Positions 49,484 through 63,329 are shown, numbered from the stretch's first letter. The stretch is DNA of 64,000 nt from Siphonodentalium dalli (GCA_032622095.1 CP136065.1:207616151-207680150), one strand, 5' to 3'. The notes: generated by a model not told the origin, from the letters alone. Made by a program: numbers and translations.

Positions 49484-51054
49484 AGGCTTGAGGTCTTCCT
49501 GGGACTATTAATCAGGTGTGTTTTCACATACAATCCAGATAATCTGATAAGATAGTCTCTTCTTCTCTCTCAATAGACATATCATGCACTTATTTTAAGC
49601 TGATATTTCAGTACTTAATCATAACGCATGCCGGAAGAATGTGAGAATGAATTATCATTGCTGAAAATCCAATGACATCAGCTGTACCATCTGAACCACA
49701 CAAGTTTAATGTCTACACTAGTGGCAATCTGCTCATGGTGGTTGCTTCTGATGAGATAATTATGTCATCCTTTGATCTCTCCAACTGGTATTGTATGAAA
49801 AAAGTAGCACCCTCATTCCATATTTCAATTATTTAATTTATTTTTCAGAATCTTTCATTCCATGGCTGATCCAAAGATTATGGGACAGGCATGATGGGGA
49901 ACAGCATTTTTTGCCATAGCTATCGGTTCACATAGAGTCTTTCACCTAGTCTGGTTGTTCAGTCTTGTTGTACAATTTTGTAAGTGCTGACATGTCTTAT
50001 TTGATTCGCAAATGAGATTAAAGAAGATGGATAATACATGTATTATATGCAACTCCTGTATTGCAGGCTTGGATAATGTTTCATTATTTTCTATATCTTT
50101 TTTGACAATCACTCAAATTCCATCTACTTGAGCAAACACTAATAAATAAATATAACATTAAAGTAAATAGATGTAATTTCCAGTAATAACAAGGTATTCT
50201 ACATTTTAGTCCAAGTTTCCTTTGACATGATAAACCAGCTAGTGAACTTGGTAGGGATAATACCGGCTTATGTCAAATATGGTTGCCTTACTCTTCTATA
50301 GCGGACTTTATGCCCAGATCCAGTGGCAGGATTTTTTATCAATTTTAATCAACTTTATGAAACAAATCAATACAAAATGCTATATTTATCAGAAAGAGTG
50401 ATGTGATATGGTCATAATGATATACCTGTATTATAATCTAACTTTTATGTTAATTTATGCACAGAATATGGCCTGTATTTACATGTCCTCAATATTCATC
50501 TGGGTTTGTTTACATTTAGAGAAGACTGTTCCAAAGTTTAGTCGGCAACGTTCGGCTTTTATGTAGACAATCGAGTGCACCCAATAAACAACAAATACGT
50601 GAAAACGTGTGAAGTGAATTTATTCAGACATCCCATTACAGTTATTTTATTTGTAAATTGTAAGTGATACCGTATTACTTGATAGTTGAACATTTCTTTT
50701 AATGGATGTCTCACAATGTATTTAATTTCCAATTTATAAATTACCAGGTACATGATAGAATTTCTTTCAAACTACTTGGAATTCATGTTTATGTTTTCCG
50801 ATGAACGGAATAAACCAAGGTCATTTTGCAAGGTTAAAGTTTGTATTCTTTTGAAATTTTGAAAACCTTGTGATAAAATATATTTTTCATATTAAATCCG
50901 ATTAAATTACTACTTTCAGTTGACGACTCTTGTGGAGTTCAGAACAAATATAATCTTTTCTATGGCATAAACAGGGTTATTTTCATTGGTGATTCTAGAT
51001 GAGCGGGCAATTTATGCTTTAAGTGCGCTAGCCTATGGAATAGTAAGGGAACCA
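49484..51054. other. ATOX1 3' UTR and downstream sequence
   Basis: No gene or mobile element is recognised. AATAAA-type poly(A) signals occur (for example ACTAATAAATAAAT near 50140), but which one is used cannot be told. Confidence 0.45.
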
Positions 51055-51056
51055 TA

Positions 51057-52247
51057 CTGTTATGCCCTAAGTAAATGACCCATTAACTGCAGTTATAATC
51101 CGTTTACAACTGCGGTTAAACCGTAACCGCACCGCAGTTATTTGCCGTAACTGCGGTGGCATCGCAGTTGCATGCGGTTAGGTTACCGCAGTTAATAACC
51201 CTTAACTGCGGTTACATCGCACGTAAACGTTAACCTTCCGGTATTTGAATATTTAATGGGAAAGAGAGGGGTACTACCCATGCATCTACCAGTGTACATG
51301 TATGTTATCGTTTTGTGTTTTAGCGATCACAGCAAAGTGGTAACTCCATAATCGACCAGGAGTTGATTGTATGTTTTTGTTATCACCATCGGTACTCAAC
51401 ACGATATATTTTATGTTTTAATCCTGACTTGTTGAAAACTGTATAATTTTGACGTATATGTTCTAGTATACTTCCGTTGTTCGGCTTGAGAAAAAATACA
51501 TGCTTATGTTTGAAGCTGAATTTAATACTAGTAATAATACATACGCAATTCGCTAATCTAGCTGGCGTGTCACGTTTATAGTTAATTATGATTATATAGC
51601 AACGAATGCAAGATCGGAAAACTTAAATATCGGTTTCCGATATCCGAATAATGCCAGACATTTGAAGAGTGCGGTTGTTCCGTTTAAATGCATGTGTGTG
51701 CATGTGTGGGACTCTAACCCCCACTTTATATTATTATATAATTATCCACTCGAATTTGAATTCAGTGGCCATTTGATCCGTTTGAATGCGTTTTTTTCCG
51801 TTTTGGGGTTGTTCCATTTTAAACGCGTTTACAACATTATAATAAAAAGAAATCCAAAAATAAATAAAACACACAAAAACACTTTTATTTTTTCACACCA
51901 TACATCACAATCTTCCGTTTACCCAAAACATAAAATATTGGTATATGAATGTCTGTTCTATTTATCCAAAATAAATAGAAGATCCACAACAAAAAATATT
52001 GATATTGAAATGTACACTGGCATGTTAACGAGCCATGGCATGGCAACTAAAACATGACACGCCATATGGTATCTATTCCATTAAGAGCAACATCGGTTTA
52101 ACCGTGACGTATCCGTTTTAACCGCACAATTTATTTGGTTCTCTTGCGTTTTAAACGCATCTTATAACCGCAGTTAGGTTAAAACGGAACGCAGTTAAAC
52201 TGGGGTGCCACTTCAGTTAGATGGGCCATTTACTTTGGGCATAACAG
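51057..52247. mobile_element. TA-flanked DNA element with CTGTTATGCCC ends
   Basis: Ends CTGTTATGCCC and GGGCATAACAG are perfectly inverted and continue imperfectly (AAGTAAATG.CCCAT). TA borders at 51055-51056 and 52248-52249. Subterminal AACTGCGGTTA words are plentiful at both ends. No transposase frame in ~1.2 kb. Confidence 0.85.
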
Positions 52248-52900
52248 TACTTTGACATAAACCGGTATTAAAATTCCTACCAATTTCACTAGATGGTTTA
52301 TGTTGAGGGAAACATTTGGGACTGGCAATCGTCAGGATACCCTCATGTGATAATGCTTTCTTTTTCATTGATTTATGTCTATCATTCATTATTACGTTAG
52401 CCAAGAGCTTAAACTAACCTAAATTCTTCTTGAATCAAGTGACACCCAGATCTTAGCTACTAATTTTTTCCTCATGTAGCCACCAACACACTTTGTGTTT
52501 TTTTAAATTAATATATTTCACGTAAGTCAGCAGGCTATATCCCACTCTTAACATGTCACATAGGCCATGTTTATGGCTGGATTGCTCAAAATATAGCACA
52601 ATTAGTTGGACTCAATCTAGATGTCAGCTACATTTCATTCATTGTCAGCCAAAAGAAAACACGACCACCACTTTTTTTTCACATTTAAATTGTTTGATAC
52701 ATTTTAATTTCCTATATGTGGTATTAATTAAAACAACACCTTACACAGTTAAATGATCTGGACTTCAGTTGTGAGTTATTGAATTGAAGTATGCGGGACC
52801 CCATGTTATTTACATTATCATCCATTTTGGAATGCTTGTTCAAAAACTGTATACATAATTATTATTGTTGAGATGCATTACTGTAATTTGAGATGTTTGC

Positions 52901-53200
52901 TTAACACTTCCATGACTGGAGCTTCCTGAAATTTTTCGAAAACCCTGTGCCAATACATTCTCATATATATCTTAGTCTCCCACAGGGAGCCTTGCATGTA
53001 TAAGAGAATAAGTCTCCCACAGGGGACCTTGCATGTATAAGAGAATACTTTGGCCTAGCAATATTTACCTTGATCTTGTAAGCCAACACATTCTCTTATA
53101 TATTCATGGCTCCCTATGGGAGACACGCATATATAAGACAATGCACTGGCACAGGATCTTTAATGTTGCACAAGTGCAGCTCCCATCATGAAAGGGTTAA
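52901..53200. mobile_element. Family C two-hairpin MITE, copy with local duplication
   Basis: TTAACACTTCCATGACTGGA start and CCCATCATGAAAGGGTTAA end. Between them are the two hairpin regions. A ~38-bp piece (GTCTCCCACAGGG...AAGAGAATA) of the first hairpin is tandemly duplicated at about 52973-53047. Confidence 0.88.
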
Positions 53201-53399
53201 TATTGTGTCAACTGAAATTACCATTAGTTGGGTGATGGTGTAAACATGATGCATGTCATAATTACTGAAAGCTAATTCACTGCAGAATCCATTATATAAA
53301 TCGCATTCATGAGGTCAAATAAATAAGATAACTGTTTTTGGTACCTCCATCATCACCCAAAGAGGGCCTTGTCAATAATATTTATCACCCGATCACTAC

Positions 53400-53800
53400 C
53401 TCTATTGCCTACATAAAGCCTGCCTAATAAACGTTAAGTTTATTATGTCAATGTCGCTTTATTAGGTCAATGTAGATTTATTAGGTTAGTACTACTTTCA
53501 TGACGTAATTACATATGCAAATTGCGCAGGTAACTGTGGACATCAACCGACATAAATGACGTCATTGTGATTTTGGGACCTTTTTATCATCCATAATTCG
53601 CTGCAATTGATACAAAATTTGTTAACGGATATATGTTTTCGCTCTAAAACATCTATAAACCATTAATACAAGGCCAGCTTAGAATAACTATAAAACAAAC
53701 CCAACAAACGATTTCACTCTAAGCTGTACTACGATTTTTGCACGTCATGAATGCTATTTAGTTTGCTTGACCTAATAAATTCAAGGGCGTCATCAACATA
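53400..53800. repeat. Cluster of TTATTAGGTCAATG-type words
   Basis: TTTATTATGTCAATG, TTTATTAGGTCAATG and TTTATTAGGTTAGTA lie within 60 bp (53435-53490). A reverse match GACCTAATAAATTC is at 53770. It may mark an element's ends, but no target duplication was seen. Confidence 0.4.
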
Positions 53801-53865
53801 ACGAATGTAAAACTTGAGGAAAATGACAGATTTACTTCACAAAAGGCAAGTTTTGTTCGATGGAT

Positions 53866-54024
53866 AAATAAAATATGTAGCTAATGTTGTTGCTTAAACT
53901 GTTTATGTCCGCTTGGGGGATTTGCCATCTATTGGACTCGGCAGAGCCTCGCCCATATGCTCAAATCTCCCTCACGGACACAAACAGTTTAAGCGATGAC
54001 ACTAGCTACATATCCTATATTTAT
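53866..54024. repeat. Foldback hairpin (about 160 bp)
   Basis: ATATGTAGCTAATG and GCTTAAACTGTTTATGTCCG on the left pair with CGGACACAAACAGTTTAAGC and ACTAGCTACATAT on the right around a ~55-bp loop. Confidence 0.8.
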
Positions 54025-56659
54025 TTTCAAATTTAGCTATTATACCCCATTTATTTGCAATGAGAATTGAGACTAAATGTTAGTGTCTTATAAGATGCAA
54101 TGAGCAATACATGTTGGAACTGATGTTCTATAGACTGCGTGGAAAATTGTGGGATTCTATTCCATAAATCCAGCAATTACGAAACAATTTACGGAAGAAA
54201 AAAATTCCCTCCCTCATCCAGGTTCTACTACAATATTTCCTGAGATCACATTTGATTATTTATAATGGTCTTTATTATAATTATTATTGAAGAACTAGAT
54301 TGGGTACCTCTACATACATTATTTCTGATCCATTGTACATGTTTATTTTTTATGCTTTAGGCTTATATTAAAGTTAGGAAGGAGCACATCTTTTCTTCGT
54401 TTGACTCATCAAAGCTCATATATTTACTTTTATAATATCTCTTATATCATGGTTTCCCATGCCCCCCCCCCCCCCAAAAATGAAAAATTACTGTAGAAAT
54501 GATGTCTGTCCATCCGTTCCATCACACAAATTATGGGTACCTACCGTACCTTCATTGTGTAATCAACTCCTCCCACAGGCCAGTTTCAAATGTGGAGAAT
54601 TGAAACTTGAGGATATTGTCAACAATATATTGCTGATTTGCAACATAACATTTATATGGACACCCAAAACTATTGTTTTTCACTGAGTTATTCCCCTTCT
54701 TTGACAGAAAAGTTTTTACCATTCTAATTTAAATTGTTTTATTTTTTACCAAAGATTAGTTTTGTTCCAAAAAAGCCAACCTCCTAAAGAAAACCATCTT
54801 CTTTTGGGCGACGTGTGGTTGGCGACATTTTATCAAACTCTGTCTGAAATAAAGGCGAATGATCATTAGTCAGCCATAGGCGAATGATCACAAGTCAGGC
54901 ACATGATAAGATAATAGATACATGTAGGTCCAAATGACAAAAACTGTACAAATGTAGCAGTACACAATTTCAAGGGTTATGCAAAGTAGAAAAATAAGTA
55001 TCTGGGGGGGGGGGAATGATGACTGCCAGTGTAGCCTGTGTTAAATGTGACATTACTGGTTTGATGGGCTAATTATTATACAAAATTGATGGTTCACAAA
55101 GTAAAAAAATGGGCTGCATAACACTGTGCATAACATGGTTTTCCTAGTCATATTCAGTGCAGACCTACTCCATGTGTTTGGTTATAGGAAAATAGCCTGA
55201 TTTCTCTGCCCTCAATTCTGTAATTTGCAAGACAATTCTTTAAAATTGCTACAATAACTTTTTTTTCTATTTCACAGCTCTAACATAGAGCTAAGCTCTA
55301 TCAGGTAGAAGAAGCTTATTTACTGACATTCACTCTGTCATGGTCTGTCTTTGGGTTGAAAATGGTTGATTTTAGCACAAAATGAGTACAATTGGGAGTT
55401 TTTTGTGTGCAAACCAAGGGATATAACTCAGTGACAAATAGTACGAACAATCCAAAGTTCAAACATTTGTTTACACCTACCATATCTGTCGAAAATAAAA
55501 AAATCTTGATGGGGCCTGTGCCAAAGATAATGGCTCAGCATAGATTAGAATTACATCACCCACTCTTGAAGTTGGCCAAAATTGCTGGAAATTGTGTATT
55601 GCTATAGTCACACGCTACGCTATCCATTGTTGAGTGACTATATTTAGTTCGTATCAGTGTATTGTTTTGATCGTCACAAGTCCATGTTTGGTCTTAATCA
55701 TACAGTTGATATGACCTAATTACGGTCACCTAAGCATGGACTGCATAGTGTGTGTGAAAATAGTCCAAATTATAGTTGAGCTGCATATTATAGGTACATG
55801 GTATTGTTAAACCGACAATGGTATTTCGTAGTCGATGGCCCCAAGCAGTCGACACCTACTACGTGTATATATATATATATACAGAATGATAAAAATCCCA
55901 CAAAGGATTATCAAAGTATTTTTTAGACATTGAGGATCTGACCATTTCAACGTGTTGGAATGCGAATTTGCACAGCTGTTTGTCATCATAAATTTAATAA
56001 AACATGCATATCTATCATTATATTTATCGATGTTGACATCAATTCTCTCATATAATATTGAGGGTGAACTTCAGCATTGAAGTAATGCTCGCATGCGTTC
56101 CCAATGAAGTGATGGTCATAATATCGAGAGACTTTGAAATAGCTGGATGCAGTGATATTCCTAACTTCCGGCACATGCGCAGTTTCTTTTGCGTCCAATG
56201 ATAATATTAATAATGTAACATTTTACACTTTTCCGGCCGATAACAGGTCGCTTTCTCTCACATGATGACTGAATGTCTAGATCATCCACATGGTTTTATA
56301 TTACCGTAACCATGACCAGGCAGTCAAATTTGGGGTCCACCGCAATCGTCTGCTTTTGTACACGGACAATGATAAATATGGATGTAATGATTGTTACAAA
56401 TGAAATTATTATCTATACCTTTTATGGGAAATATGGTGATTTGTCGATTAGGAGATTGCCAATCGATTATCACCAAAATTCTAGTTGACATCTACTAATA
56501 ATTTCAACACTAGTACATGATATACAATCATTTCCCTGGGCCACCCTTCAAGTTTTTGTAAAAAATTCAGTCAAGGTTTGAAATGAACATTTTATATCAT
56601 CATCACAGAGAATACAAACATAAACAATCTTAGCAATGAAAGTGTCAACACTACAATAG
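54025..56659. other. No gene recognised
   Basis: A C-run at 54463-54475 and a G-run at about 55004-55014. Short open frames (54459-54686, 55392-55607, 56273-56488) have no motif or splice context. GGGATATAACTCAGTG near 55420 is a lone piece of the 'CATAACTCTG' repeat. Confidence 0.45.
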
Positions 56660-56953
56660 GAAAATATAATTAACGCTAGACAATACAGAGACGATATTGC
56701 ACATATTAATGCCATTAAGTACACATACTCTGATAGAATTGGTGGGATGAATGATCTCAGGGATATGATTAACAATCATAATAGACATTTCACTTTATTA
56801 AACAAAAAGCAGACTCTGTCTGTGCTATCACGTAAACAGGCGAAAACAATTGAGGATGCAGTTTTTAAAGATTCTCCATCTGATTGGATAGGTAACCTGG
56901 CAACTAAACAGAAAATTACTTTTGTTTACATCCCTAAAGCATCTAAACATTAA
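56660..56953 (+). other. Open frame of protein-like composition, unrecognised
   Basis: The frame is open from 56660 to TAA at 56951-56953. It reads ARQYRDDIAHINAIKYTYSD, GGMNDLRDMINNHNRHF, QTLSVLSRKQAKTIEDAV and TFVYIPKASKH. Hydrophilic, no low complexity, codon-like composition. No start or splice site is decisive (an AG lies at 56678-56679). It could be an exon of an unknown gene or part of a transposon protein. It is followed directly by a 'CATAACTC' repeat unit. Confidence 0.3.
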
Positions 56954-56954
56954 T

Positions 56955-57165
56955 AAAATGAAGAAATGGGGCATAACTCGGGTCAAAATTCATCAGACCA
57001 TGACCAAAATCAAACTTGGCCTGTGTCTTCTCAAATGTGAACCATACACCAAATATCAAGAAATTCTGTTGAATGTTGCTCAAGTCATTCGGACAACCTG
57101 AATGGACACACTGACAGACATGCTGATTATAACAGTCATCCAAAAAATTTTGGGGGGAACAAAAA
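56955..57165. repeat. Single 'CATAACTC ... CATTCGGAC' repeat unit
   Basis: GGGGCATAACTCGGG, AACTTGGCCTGTG, ACACCAAATATC, GTCATTCGGACA and a GACACACTGACAGAC tail, in family order. Confidence 0.75.
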
Positions 57166-58278
57166 TACCAAGAGCATATAAGAAAGAGCACTCTTATGTG
57201 TACCACAATTGGGTATTAGACTGCATAGGCATTCACTATGAGAGGTGTTTGTTTGATGTTTATGAAAAGTTCAAAACTTGGTAAAACTGCATCTTTTGAA
57301 AATTGCATATCATTTGCCTCTAATAAAGGTGTTAATATGTTCATTCTCATCATATTTGGTCATAGAAATGATGCAGATATAAGTTTTAATTTGCTATAGC
57401 ATGCTTAAGCATACCCAAAAAAAATTCAACCCAAAAAATAATATTTATTTTTAATTTTTTTAATTTTAGGGCCGATTTTACAGACCGTAAATTAGGGCCG
57501 ATGAGATTGGCCCCTGGCACTGAAAGGGTTATTAAACATTGCGCAAATGAAAAAATCGCATCCAGAAATATATTTTTGTTGTAGACTCACATAGCAGGAC
57601 CGATTAGGTCAATATAACCTATTTGTCTTCAGTCAGACCTGACTTGATGAACTTAATGTTCAGATCAAGTCAGACAGCCATTGCTACATGTATATAGCAT
57701 GATGACACTAATTAATTTCTTAAAATGCCCATAATTTTGAGAATTGAGTACTATAGTCATTAATGTTATCAATATTGCAATTTATATTAACTTTCAGACC
57801 AACCAGAAAGTGTGTATAAATCCGTAATTATTTAATAAAAAAATCCAGTCGGTAACACGATGTAGAAAGATGGCCGAGTAGGTGGTCCTAAACATCACGT
57901 GACTACCAGTGCACAGGGAAATAATAGCATGTGACCAAAAACTGGTTAAGTTACCCATATTAAGGTTAGTAGAACAAAGGTTATGCATGGGCAGAGTGTA
58001 GTTATACTCAAACTGATTGTGGAAAGTTCGGACACTCCCAAGGTGATTCATGAGTGCATGCAATTACATGCTGCAGTCACATGTTATGATAGACATATCA
58101 GTGTTTACGTTCTGTTATTTGTCGGATTTTAAGGATAAATGACACAGAGGTGAGTGCATGGTTTCACACTTGTATTAGTATTTAATTGATAATTACATGT
58201 GAGTTGGACATAATTGTTACTGTGATTGAAAATCTATTTGCGCATAGCGTTGAGCACCAGCGATTGAACTTAGATGGC
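57166..58278. other. No gene recognised
   Basis: A+T-rich; no repeat ends, exons or RNA genes that I can support. Confidence 0.45.
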
Positions 58279-58678
58279 TTAACCCTTTACCCAACAAAAC
58301 GGCCAAAACCGGCCAAATAAAGCTTCGACAGACTAAAATATCTTCGGTCTGTCTCAATAGAACCATACAAATATGGATATCATTGGAACCGGCTCCTTGA
58401 CCACATTGTGATAGTTACAGTTATGCCCTGTGCCAATGCATTCTCTTATATATGCGAGTCGACCATAGGTCGCCTCGCATATATAAGAGAATGCATTGGC
58501 CTAAAAAAAATCTGTTTTTAACACTTTTTACCATTTTTTCTTACATTCTTTAACAATTTTATAATTTTTAACGTGTTAAGCCAATGCATTCTCTTATATA
58601 TGCGAGGCGACCTATGGTCGACTCGCATATATAAGAGAATGCATTGGCACAGGGCCCTTCTGTTGGGTAAAGGGTTAA
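58279..58678. mobile_element. Family B two-hairpin MITE, copy 3 (inverted)
   Basis: Reverse complement of the copy at 6191, with very few differences over 400 bp. TTAA at both ends. The near identity of copies more than 50 kb apart suggests recent activity. Confidence 0.92.
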
Positions 58679-58785
58679 ACCATGCCACTAAGTTCCAATG
58701 GATCTAATTTGTCTTATGTGCCAGCACCATAGATATATAGTTCTGAATTGAGTTAAATTTAAAGTTTTTTTGTGGCCAAATACGT

Positions 58786-58960
58786 CCATGGTAATTCCAA
58801 CAAAGGGCCATAACTCTGGTGAACATTGGCAGGCAGAACCCAAAATTGAACTTGACCTGTATTTTGTGCTAGTATTAAAACCCTTGTACCAAATTTCATT
58901 CCATACAGTTGAGACTTTCATTCGGAAAACAAAAGCGAACTGACAGACCAATAACATAAT
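58786..58960. repeat. Single 'CATAACTCTG' repeat unit
   Basis: AAAGGGCCATAACTCTGG, GAACTTGACCTGTATTTTG, ACCAAATTTCATTCC and a GACAGACCAATAAC tail. Confidence 0.8.
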
Positions 58961-59187
58961 AATACGTCCCGTTTTTGTTTTAAAAGGGATATAAAAAGCA
59001 ATGATATTCAGTAAATCCAAGATGACATAACAAGGTATATTTCATCCTGACCAGCACAAACTCGTATAAAATAACGCAGATTGAATATCATAAACAGCAA
59101 TAAGGCCACAATGAGGATACGTAACAAAAAAATTATACCAGAGTAAACAGAGAACAATTATGGCCAGTGTATGGGTATGCACATTAT

Positions 59188-59608
59188 TCAAGCCTGCAAA
59201 TTGTGTGTCTATCATTTGTAGAATGAGGTCTCCAGAGGGTGAATTAATTAACGCTATCCCACAAGGTGGACTAGCATCACAAAATTCACCCTCCAGGAAC
59301 CTCATTCTGCTTAGGCCTATCTGCTATGGGATAACTAGGATCAGATTAAATTTCCCCATTAGTCGCTTGATTATGCATTTTATCTTCTGCAAATTAGGGG
59401 TTATAGAAACATCCCAGAAGGGAAAAAGTAACTAAAAACAATGTTAATTTGACTATTGATACTTCCCAGAAGATGAGGACTAAGCAGAATGAGTCCCCAG
59501 AGGGTGAATTTAGTGATGCTAGCGCACTGTGTGGGATAGCATCACTAAATTCACCCTCTGGAGACCTCATGCTGAAAATGTCAGACACACTATCTCCAAG
59601 CGTGAATA
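59188..59608. mobile_element. Family D two-palindrome MITE, copy
   Basis: Outer ends CAAGCCTG...GTGTGTCTATCATTTG and CAGACACAC...CCAAGCGTG. Two internal palindromes (about 59219-59311 and 59487-59573) built on GAGGGTGAATT...AATTCACCCTC. More diverged than the copy at 44688. Confidence 0.85.
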
Positions 59609-59744
59609 GCAGTGACCGGTAGTTTTATCAATTTTTATTCCAACTTTCCTGTTTTAACTTCATTATAATTTATAAGTTGACCACTTGACTTGAATTGATG
59701 GGAATCTCTGCAACATTGAAGTGAATGAAACAAGTGAAATACAT

Positions 59745-59998
59745 TTAATCCTTCTATGACTGGAGCTTCCTGAAATTTTGCAAAAACCCGGTGCCAATGC
59801 ATTCTCTTATATATGCGATTCTCCCATAGGGAGCCTTGCATATATAAGAGAATACATTGGCCTAACAATTCTACATTGACCTTGTAAGTTTTCTTATATA
59901 TGCGAGGATCCCTATGGGAGACCAGCATATATAAGAGAATGCACTGGCACAGGATGTTTTAAACTACCCCAGTGCAGCTCCCGTCATGAGAGGCTTAA
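59745..59998. mobile_element. Family C two-hairpin MITE, copy
   Basis: TTAATCCTTCTATGACTGG start, CCCGTCATGAGAGGCTTAA end, and both hairpins (CCAATGCATTCTCTTAT...; GGATCCCTATGGGAGACC). Confidence 0.88.
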
Positions 59999-61500
59999 TT
60001 GAACGACACAATACAGATATATAAAGTTAATTCATATTTGCCCTAGATCAGCCCTGAATGAGTGTAGGTCCTACATTGTAGGATATTGGTCACTCAATGA
60101 CAACAAAATTAAGTTTCCATTCAAAGACAATAAATCAGAAGAGGAATGCAAAACAATATATATATATTAAGGTGAATTTATCTGAATAATGAAATCATGA
60201 TAAATGACAATCATCTAAAAACAGCTTAAATTAAATGTTTTTGCTCAAAATTTGGTTGTTTTGAAGACAGTTGGAAGCATGGGGTTCCCCACAATATATC
60301 AATGGAGGCCCATGTCAGTTTGAAGCCTGAACTTATCTCACTTTTGTTTAGCCAGATCATCTTCTCGGGATCATAATTGGTTGATAAATACATTAACATT
60401 TATAAATTTACGAGCATTGGAGGGGCCTCATTGTTGAACCCACATTTCATGTACCCCCCGATGTTCACACACATCGTCATCAACCACACTGTCCTGAGTG
60501 ATGGGGGGATATGGTGATTTGAACATGGAATTGTAGCCTATCAGACTGCTCATTACAACCGGATCTAGGAACAAATTAATTTCCCATCCTAGTATTAGAT
60601 TATTCAAGAATATAAAGCCAATTTCATTATCGATAATTTCACCTGATGTCATCAAAATAATATAACAATAATTTAATAATAAACTGTATAAATACATATA
60701 AAATATAAATATACTATCAATTAGTTATCACATAGCACTAAAATCAATAAGTTCATATTGGTCACAGATAAGCAAAGCTCAAAAATTTGTCAATTTAACA
60801 GAAAATCAAGAAAAATGCAGCATCAAACCACATAAGAGTCAAGATGAAATATGTCCGTGTCAAAGGGTTCATAAAAATATTTTGAACCTGCAAAAGTCAA
60901 TAGGAAGAAAACGTTCATAGTTGTTGCTGAAAGAGAAATATGTCAAAGTGAAAATATATTGGCACAGAATGAAAAAAGTTGATCCTATAAGTTAAATTCT
61001 AAAGTAATCATGTAAAATATTTGCTGAAATTCAAAATACAAATGTGTGTTCTCCAGCAATGACCATGTCTTAAGTAATTCGTCACATTAAACATTTTTAT
61101 TTGCTCTTAGAAAAATCAATGAATACTTTGTAATTCATTTTCAAAATATTGCAACTATATTCTGGTAATTATTCTTTAATCCAAAAAATATTTTTAGAAC
61201 ACAAGTTTCCACAATTATGTAACATATTTCTAATGAAGTCATTTTTAAATAATAACATCAAATAGTGAATACCAATAACAAAATGAAAGTGTTATCAAAT
61301 GGTTGGAATTTATGATTATCTTGAAGTACAGTATGTTTAGAATATAAAGACTTAAGTCTAGCTTAGTGTTTGAAAAATGTTGGTAAAATTGTCTAACAAC
61401 ACAGATTTTTTTGAATGACCTTACTACGAAACAACTTTGACCAGTGAAGTGAAGATGTGATATTTAATGAAGAATAAATAGGATAGCTTCCCAAAATGAA
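59999..61500. other. No gene recognised
   Basis: Strongly A+T-rich sequence with many short homopolymers; no exon or repeat end supported. Confidence 0.45.
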
Positions 61501-61504
61501 GGCA

Positions 61505-61835
61505 ATAGAAAGGTTTAGATTGTTTAACGGCAAACTTCAAACTGGATTGGCTATTTTTGGTGTGAAATCACTTTGTGGTATATATTCGGGAACGCTCATC
61601 ATATGTGATAAATCCAACGACCGGGCAACTTCGCAGACAAACAAACTGCGAGTGTGCGTATTTTCAGCTGGTTTTGTCTCGTTATCGATCAGTGATAGTG
61701 ATATGATCTAAAAGAGTTTTGGCACAGTGGGAACATCTGACTATCACGTGGATCAGCTTACCTTCGGTAGTTAATAGGGACCCCAAGTTTGAAGTTTGCC
61801 ATTTTACAATCTAAATCTTCCGACTAAGTTACAAG
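61505..61835. repeat. Inverted repeat with ~40-bp arms
   Basis: GGTTTAGATTGT...GGCAAACTTCAAACT (from 61512) pairs with AGTTTGAAGTTTGCC...ACAATCTAAATCTTCC (to about 61822), with a ~225-bp spacer. The open frame at 61496-61711 lies over it and is not called a gene. A short frame KEIEKKLSNYNKVYWKIQ near 61850 may be a transposon relic. Confidence 0.7.
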
Positions 61836-62011
61836 GAACGACAAAAGAAATAGAGAAGAAATTATCAAATTACAACAAGGTCTACTGGAAGATACAGAAT
61901 AGGAAAACAGTTGAACCTGAGAATGATTTGTCTGATGATTAAGATGCACCTGATAGCTCAATCATTATAAATACTTGACGGTCAAAACCAGGGCGCCGAT
62001 GCTTGAAGAAC

Positions 62012-62475
62012 AATCCTGATATTAGTGTGCATGTCATTTGCAGAATGAGGTCCCCAGAGGGTGAATTTGGTGACGCTATCCCGCACAGTGGGCTAGCATC
62101 ACAGAATTCACTCTCTGGGGACCTCATTCTGCATGGCCTCATATGCTGTGGGACACATAGACTCAGATTGAAGTTCCCAAATGGTGAATATTGTGATATA
62201 CACCCAATTGGGAACCTTGATTATGCAATATGTCATCTGCCAATTTGGGGAAATAGAGAAACTAAACTAAAAAAGATATAGAATCCATGTGAAGAACTTT
62301 CTATAGAAATATAATAATAAAGAAACTTTCCAGAGAAGATGAGGCTTAAGCAGAATGAGGTCCCAGAGGGGGAATTTAGTGATGCTAGCCCGCTATGCGG
62401 GATAACATCATTAAATTCACCCTCTGGGGACCACATTTTGCAAAATGTAAATTGAGGCACTCTAAAATCAGACTT
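62012..62475. mobile_element. Family D two-palindrome MITE, copy
   Basis: Inner structure as in 44688-45143. Palindromes at about 62039-62132 and 62353-62443; the spacer GGACACATAGACTCAGATTGAAGTT matches GGGAGATATAGACTCAGATTAAAGTT. Outer ends are partly decayed. Confidence 0.88.
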
Positions 62476-62568
62476 GTTGCCAAATGCAAAAATAATTCAC
62501 ATATGGAAAAAATATTTTATTTTGGCAAGCGAGTTCTCAGTCCTCATGTAAGTCAAAACTTTGTTGTT

Positions 62569-62808
62569 TTAACCATTCCATGACTGGAACTTCCTGAAAT
62601 TCTGCAAAAACCCTGTGTCAATGCATTCTCTTATATATATATACAAGTCTCCCAAAGGGAGTCTCGCATATATAAGATAATGCATTGACCTAACAATATT
62701 TACCTTGATCTTGTAAGCCAGTGCATTATCTAAAATATTTTTTAGAGAATGCAGTGGCACAGGATCTTTAATGCTGCACCAGTGCAGCTCCCGTCAAGAA
62801 AGGGTTAA
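62569..62808. mobile_element. Family C two-hairpin MITE, copy
   Basis: TTAACCATTCCATGACTGG start and CCCGTCAAGAAAGGGTTAA end. The first hairpin is intact; the second is damaged near 62730. Confidence 0.87.
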
Positions 62809-63329
62809 GATAATCCATGGGAGGAGAGTTGCAGAGATGGATTCTTTGTCTGTTGATGTCAACTTGACAAACACAGCATGTTGATGTATTGCAATTACTT
62901 GTATGAGAAAGAACAAACATCTCGATTATCTGAATCGACAAGTTTTATGTGTTTATTATGTGGGCGTAAATGTACAAATCAGAGATAGTCTTTAAAATTG
63001 CCATTTTAACACATAACAATAAATTTTCCATAAACCCATTAATTTTGGCCCAAAATCATTTGGCAAAAAATATTTTTATTTGGCAAAAGTAAGTTGTGGG
63101 TAAGCACGCTGGTTTTTATTTTCTCTGAAACCATTACAACACAATCAGATTTTATTGGGACATAATACATAGTCAATTTTCATTGATAACACTGCCCACT
63201 TCGAAAACCTCGAGCATGGCTCATTATCATATCAAATGTAGGTTTGATAGCCATTCATATTGAATTCTGGTTTACATGTATTTCCAAGATAAATTTGAAC
63301 TGTTAAAGGTATTCAATCCAATTAAATAC
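62809..63329. other. No gene recognised
   Basis: A+T-rich sequence without a supported feature. Confidence 0.45.

Noticed and set aside
61496-61711. 71-codon open frame
   Set aside because: It lies over the arm of an inverted repeat and has no recognised domain.
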